A stretch of DNA of 64,000 nt from Thalassospira lucentensis (GTDB lineage Bacteria; Pseudomonadota; Alphaproteobacteria; Rhodospirillales; Thalassospiraceae): the NCBI RefSeq assembly GCF_032921865.1, contig NZ_CP136684.1, positions 4,378,501 to 4,442,500 of the forward strand. Direction: 5' to 3'. A program made the translations under genes and the position numbers. The notes beneath the pieces were generated by a model, which saw only the letters and a list, made by a program, of their open reading frames with translations, did no database searches and was not told the DNA's origin. Below, in pieces: positions 60,939-64,000 of the stretch (the first letter of the stretch is position 1; the number at the start of each line of letters is the position of its first letter).

Positions 60939-63275
60939 TTAGGGCAGCTTGTAGGCCATCACGTAATCCCCGGCCTTGGTCCCGATAGAACCATGCCCAC
61001 CAGCAACGATCAGCACATATTGCGTACCGTCATCTGTGGTGTAGGTCATCGGTGTTGACTGCCCGCCAGCAGGCAGTCGCGCTTCCCAAAGCTGTTTGCC
61101 CGTGGTGACGTCATAGGCACGGAAGTAGTTATCAACCGCCGCACCAAGGAACGCCACACCACCCTTGGTGATGATCGGGCCCCCGATGCCTGGCACACCA
61201 AGCTTGAACGGCAATGGCAGGGGCGTCATATCCTCGACCGTACCGTTTTTATGCTTGTAAACAACCTCGCCAGTGCGAAGGTCCGCGCCCGCGACATAGC
61301 CCCATGGCGGAGCTTGGCACGGTACGCCAACTGGTGACAGGAACGGTCCCATACTGACTGCATAAGGCGCACCTTCATTGCGGTTGATTCCCATCTCGCT
61401 GGCCTTTTCCGTACCGCGCGGCGGCACTTCGTCGCGCGGGATCAATTGCGATGTGAAAGCAAGATATGTCGGCATGCCGAACATGATCTGTTTTTCCGGA
61501 TCGATCGCCACACTGCCCCAATTGAATGTACCGAAGTTGCCGGGATAAACCAGCGTCCCCTGCAAGGATGGCGGGGTATAGCGACCTTCATATTTCAGCT
61601 GATGGAACTGGATGCGACATGCAAGCTGATCAAACAGCGTAATGCCCCACATATCCTTTTCCGTCAGCGGTTCAGGCATGAAGGTAAGATCCGAAACCGG
61701 CTGTGTCGGCGCGGTGAAATCTTCCGGAATGGCGCCCCCCGGGGCCGGAACCTCTTTCACCGGAATAATCGGCTCACCCGTCCGGCGATCAAGGACATAG
61801 ATATCCCCCTGCTTGGTCGGCCCGACAAGTGCCGGGACATTTTCACCATCGTCTGTGGTGATATCAAGCAATGCGGGCTGGGCCGGAACATCCATGTCCC
61901 AAAGGTCATGATGCACCGTCTGGCGTACCCACTGAACCTGCCCGGTTTCAAGGCTAAGCGCAACGATCGAGGATGAATAGGTTTCTACTTCTTCGCTGCG
62001 CCCCATGCCCAGTTGATCGGGCACTTTGTTGCCAAGCGGCACATAGATCATGCCGAGGTCCTCGTCAGCACTCGACACCGACCAGCTATTGGGCGAATTG
62101 GCGGTATAGGTCTGACCTTCGGGAATTGGTTCAGTCTGTTCCGGATTGCCGGAATCCCAATTCCAGATCAATTCCCCACTATCAACGTCATAAGCACGAA
62201 TGACGCCAGACTGCGATTTGGTCGAATAATTGTCATTCACCGCCCCGCCAATAATGATCTTGCCATCGGCAATAACCGGCGGCGAGGTCGAATAATAGTA
62301 TCCGGCCGGATTATAAGGCATGCCTTCTTCCAGATGCACGGTCCCCTGATTGCCAAAGTCCGGGCAAACCTCGCCGTTATTGGCATCAAGGGCAATCAGA
62401 CGCGCATCCGATGTCGGCAGATACACCCGAGATGCGCAGGGGGCATCCGCAGCCATCGCGCTATCCTGATAATAAGTTACTCCTCGACATGTTTGATGCT
62501 GTCGGTCCGTATTGTCGGGGACCTCTGGATTGAACCGCCATTTTTCCTGCCCGGTTTTGGCATCAATCGCTATTGCCCAGCTATGCGGTGTGCAAAGATA
62601 AAGCGTGTCTTTGATCTTAAGTGGCGTCACCTGATAGGTTGTTTCAGGCACATCCTCGGATCGCCTTACATCGCCGGTCTGAAAGACCCAGGCCTGTTCA
62701 AGGGTCGCAACGTTATCGGCATTGATCTGATCAAGTGGCGAATAACGTTGCCCATAAGGCGTACGTCCATATTGATGCCAATCGCCTGCCGGAACATCGC
62801 CGCCCAGATCCGGGTTACTGACGACCGGGGTGTTATTAAGCTGGCCTTCGATCGCGTTGGGATTATTCATCATTGAATACACAGCAACGACAATTGCCAG
62901 GACAACACTGCCTTCCAGAACGAATGATCGTGCCGGCTTGACTTCCGGCACCGGCTGTCCGACCGAAAGTGTCTTGCGATAGACCGGCATTGCCAGCCAC
63001 ACACCGATCAGGACGGTCAAACCACCACGCGGTCCCAATTGCCACCAGTCAAACCCGACTTCCCAAACAGCCCAGCCAAGGCTTGCAAGCATGAAGAGGG
63101 CGTAAAACGGTAAAACGACAGGGCGCTTTGCAAATGATAGGGCTGCGGCAATCAGAAACGCCAATCCGGCTAGCGCATAATACCAGCTACCGCCCAGCAA
63201 AATCAGCCAGACGCCACCTGCACCAAGCGCCAATCCGATCAAAGCCATCAACCCGGATGTCAGAATATTGATCAT
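60939..63275 (-). CDS. Membrane-bound PQQ-dependent dehydrogenase (glucose/quinate family)
   Basis: This 778-residue quinoprotein has about five N-terminal membrane helices (to about residue 140) and an eight-bladed PQQ propeller facing the periplasm (TCRGVTYYQDSAM; NSPNSWSVSSADEDLGMIYV; LAFTSQLIPRDEVPPRG). It passes electrons to ubiquinone. Glucose dehydrogenase (Gcd) and quinate/shikimate dehydrogenase share this layout; I cannot separate them. The ATG at 63275 has GAGGA eight bases upstream; the longer frame is rejected. No pqq synthesis genes are in the window. Confidence 0.9.
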   Translation of the reverse strand: MINILTSGLMALIGLALGAGGVWLILLGGSWYYALAGLAFLIAAALSFAKRPVVLPFYALFMLASLGWAVWEVGFDWWQLGPRGGLTVLIGVWLAMPVYRKTLSVGQPVPEVKPARSFVLEGSVVLAIVVAVYSMMNNPNAIEGQLNNTPVVSNPDLGGDVPAGDWHQYGRTPYGQRYSPLDQINADNVATLEQAWVFQTGDVRRSEDVPETTYQVTPLKIKDTLYLCTPHSWAIAIDAKTGQEKWRFNPEVPDNTDRQHQTCRGVTYYQDSAMAADAPCASRVYLPTSDARLIALDANNGEVCPDFGNQGTVHLEEGMPYNPAGYYYSTSPPVIADGKIIIGGAVNDNYSTKSQSGVIRAYDVDSGELIWNWDSGNPEQTEPIPEGQTYTANSPNSWSVSSADEDLGMIYVPLGNKVPDQLGMGRSEEVETYSSSIVALSLETGQVQWVRQTVHHDLWDMDVPAQPALLDITTDDGENVPALVGPTKQGDIYVLDRRTGEPIIPVKEVPAPGGAIPEDFTAPTQPVSDLTFMPEPLTEKDMWGITLFDQLACRIQFHQLKYEGRYTPPSLQGTLVYPGNFGTFNWGSVAIDPEKQIMFGMPTYLAFTSQLIPRDEVPPRGTEKASEMGINRNEGAPYAVSMGPFLSPVGVPCQAPPWGYVAGADLRTGEVVYKHKNGTVEDMTPLPLPFKLGVPGIGGPIITKGGVAFLGAAVDNYFRAYDVTTGKQLWEARLPAGGQSTPMTYTTDDGTQYVLIVAGGHGSIGTKAGDYVMAYKLP

Positions 63276-63408
63276 GAGATTGTCCTCGTTGCACAAAAAG
63301 CGGGACATACCAACACAGCCTTTGGCCACAAGATGGCAGGCTAAAGGCAATATTGGCATTCATTCGGAAACGTGCAAACGCGCATCCCGGTTCCAACAAG
63401 CGTTTGGA

Positions 63409-63447
63409 AAAAAATAAAAAACCACCGGTTTGAATAAATCCGGTGGT
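63409..63447 (-). terminator. Terminator of fliN
   Basis: An 8-bp stem (ACCACCGG/CCGGTGGT, 63421-63428 and 63440-63447) is followed on the minus strand by TTTTTTATTTTTTT, 33 bases after the fliN stop. Confidence 0.9.
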
Positions 63448-63479
63448 CAGCAGCCATTTGGAATTTGTCCGGAAAAGGC

Positions 63480-63782
63480 CTAGTGATGGGTCTCAATAAT
63501 AGTGCCGGACTTGACAACTTCGGTGATCGTTACGCCAAGGTTTTCATCAACAACGACAAGTTCGCCGCGCGCCACCAGCCGGTTGTTGACGTAAATATCA
63601 ACCGGTTCCCCGACCTTGCGATCCAGTTCAAGTACAGCACCACGGGTCAGGCGCATCAATTGCGCGACCTGTATCTGGCTTTTGCCGATCACCGTCGATA
63701 CGCGTACCGGCACATCATACGCCGCCCCGATTTCAGATGCGGCATGACGTTTGGCAAAGGGATCGTCGTCGTTATTGGCCAT
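63480..63782 (-). CDS. fliN: Flagellar motor switch protein FliN
   Basis: This 100-residue protein matches FliN/SpoA: VPVRVSTVIGKSQIQVAQLMRL, GAVLELDRKVGEPVDIYVNN and LVARGELVVVDENLGVTITEV. It forms part of the C-ring of the flagellar switch. It ends a minus-strand unit or stands alone; no other flagellar gene is in the window. A chemoreceptor is present at 6.9 kb. Confidence 0.95.
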   Translation of the reverse strand: MANNDDDPFAKRHAASEIGAAYDVPVRVSTVIGKSQIQVAQLMRLTRGAVLELDRKVGEPVDIYVNNRLVARGELVVVDENLGVTITEVVKSGTIIETHH

Positions 63783-63868
63783 GGTAACCAGATCACCCAG
63801 ATAAAGTGGAAGAATTGTTAAACTCTATTCTAGAGGTTAGCTTTGAAAAAAGTGTTAGCAAGCTTATT

Positions 63869-63898
63869 CGTAAAATTTACGGTAGTTTTCTGTATAAT
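63869..63898 (+). promoter_or_regulatory. Candidate promoter with palindrome, right edge
   Basis: A perfect TATAAT lies at 63893-63898. The palindrome CGTAAA-A-TTTACG (63869-63881) covers the -35 region, where no good hexamer is seen. It would serve the gene that may begin at 63967. Confidence 0.4.
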
Positions 63899-63966
63899 AA
63901 TCGCCTACATCAAGAACCCTTCAACGATCCGCGTCACCAGCGCCAAACAGAAATACAGGACTTTTC

Positions 63967-64000
63967 ATGAGCTACGATCGCCAATGGGTGGCTGATGCCA
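63967..64000 (+). CDS. Possible start of a gene cut by the window edge
   Basis: ATG at 63967 reads MSYDRQWVADA and is open to the end. CAGGA lies upstream, and a candidate promoter is about 70 bases before it. Eleven codons are too few to name a family. Confidence 0.4.
   Translation, partial: MSYDRQWVADA

Overview
The window looks like a chromosomal core segment of a marine-type alphaproteobacterium of the Rhodospirillales, most like Thalassospira. This is inferred from gene order (lptF-lptG-lptD-surA-pdxA-ksgA; rpsF-rpsR-DUF2232-rplI; DUF2849-cysI-DUF934; fabD-fabG-acpP-fabF-mltG), from alphaproteobacterial families (DUF1127, DUF1489, DUF2794, YfgM/BamB/Der) and from moderate GC content. 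I saw no rRNA, tRNA, CRISPR array, insertion sequence or prophage. Nearly all of it is housekeeping DNA with short gaps.

Layout, left to right. 0.1-6.9 kb: a DsbA-fold isomerase, then a leucine/isovalerate catabolism operon (liuB, liuC, liuD, liuE) with a GNAT gene at its end. 6.9-11.4 kb (minus): a chemoreceptor with a CRP-type site upstream, and a pair made of a MATE exporter and an unrecognised 449-residue probable alpha/alpha-toroid protein. 11.9-14.4 kb (minus): assimilatory sulfite/nitrite reductase module. 14.6-22.2 kb: DUF1489, a LysR regulator, a DUF1127 peptide, polyphosphate kinase 2, a beta-hydroxyacid dehydrogenase, an S41 protease and an acyl-CoA dehydrogenase. 22.4-30.0 kb: the LPS-export and outer-membrane operon lptFGD-surA, then pdxA and ksgA. 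30-37 kb: gmk, yicC, an SDR gene, mltG and the fab cluster. 37.6-41.6 kb: rpsF-rpsR-DUF2232-rplI and dnaB. 41.6-48.8 kb: alr, mlaE, mlaF, radA, cvpA, purF and an SDR gene. 48.8-51.6 kb: a LysR/aldo-keto reductase pair and a TlpA-like thioredoxin. 51.7-55.3 kb (minus): yfgM-bamB-der. 55.7-57.5 kb: an orphan lipoprotein, DUF2794 and a Sel1-repeat protein. 57.5-60.5 kb (minus): nrdA-nrdB. 60.9-63.8 kb (minus): a membrane PQQ dehydrogenase and fliN. A gene truncated by the window edge may begin at 63967.

Envelope biogenesis is the strongest theme: Lpt export, SurA, BamB/YfgM, MlaEF, MltG, Alr and fatty-acid synthesis are all here. I found no clear new multigene defence or biosynthetic system. The best candidates for new biology are the toroid-protein/MATE pair, a 76-base element with perfect 16-base inverted arms before ppk2, structured RNA candidates in the yfgM-bamB-der transcript, a possibly leaderless lptF, and nrdAB encoding an alpha subunit without the ATP cone behind a promoter with NrdR-like boxes. 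All sites and functions were read by eye; no database search was run.
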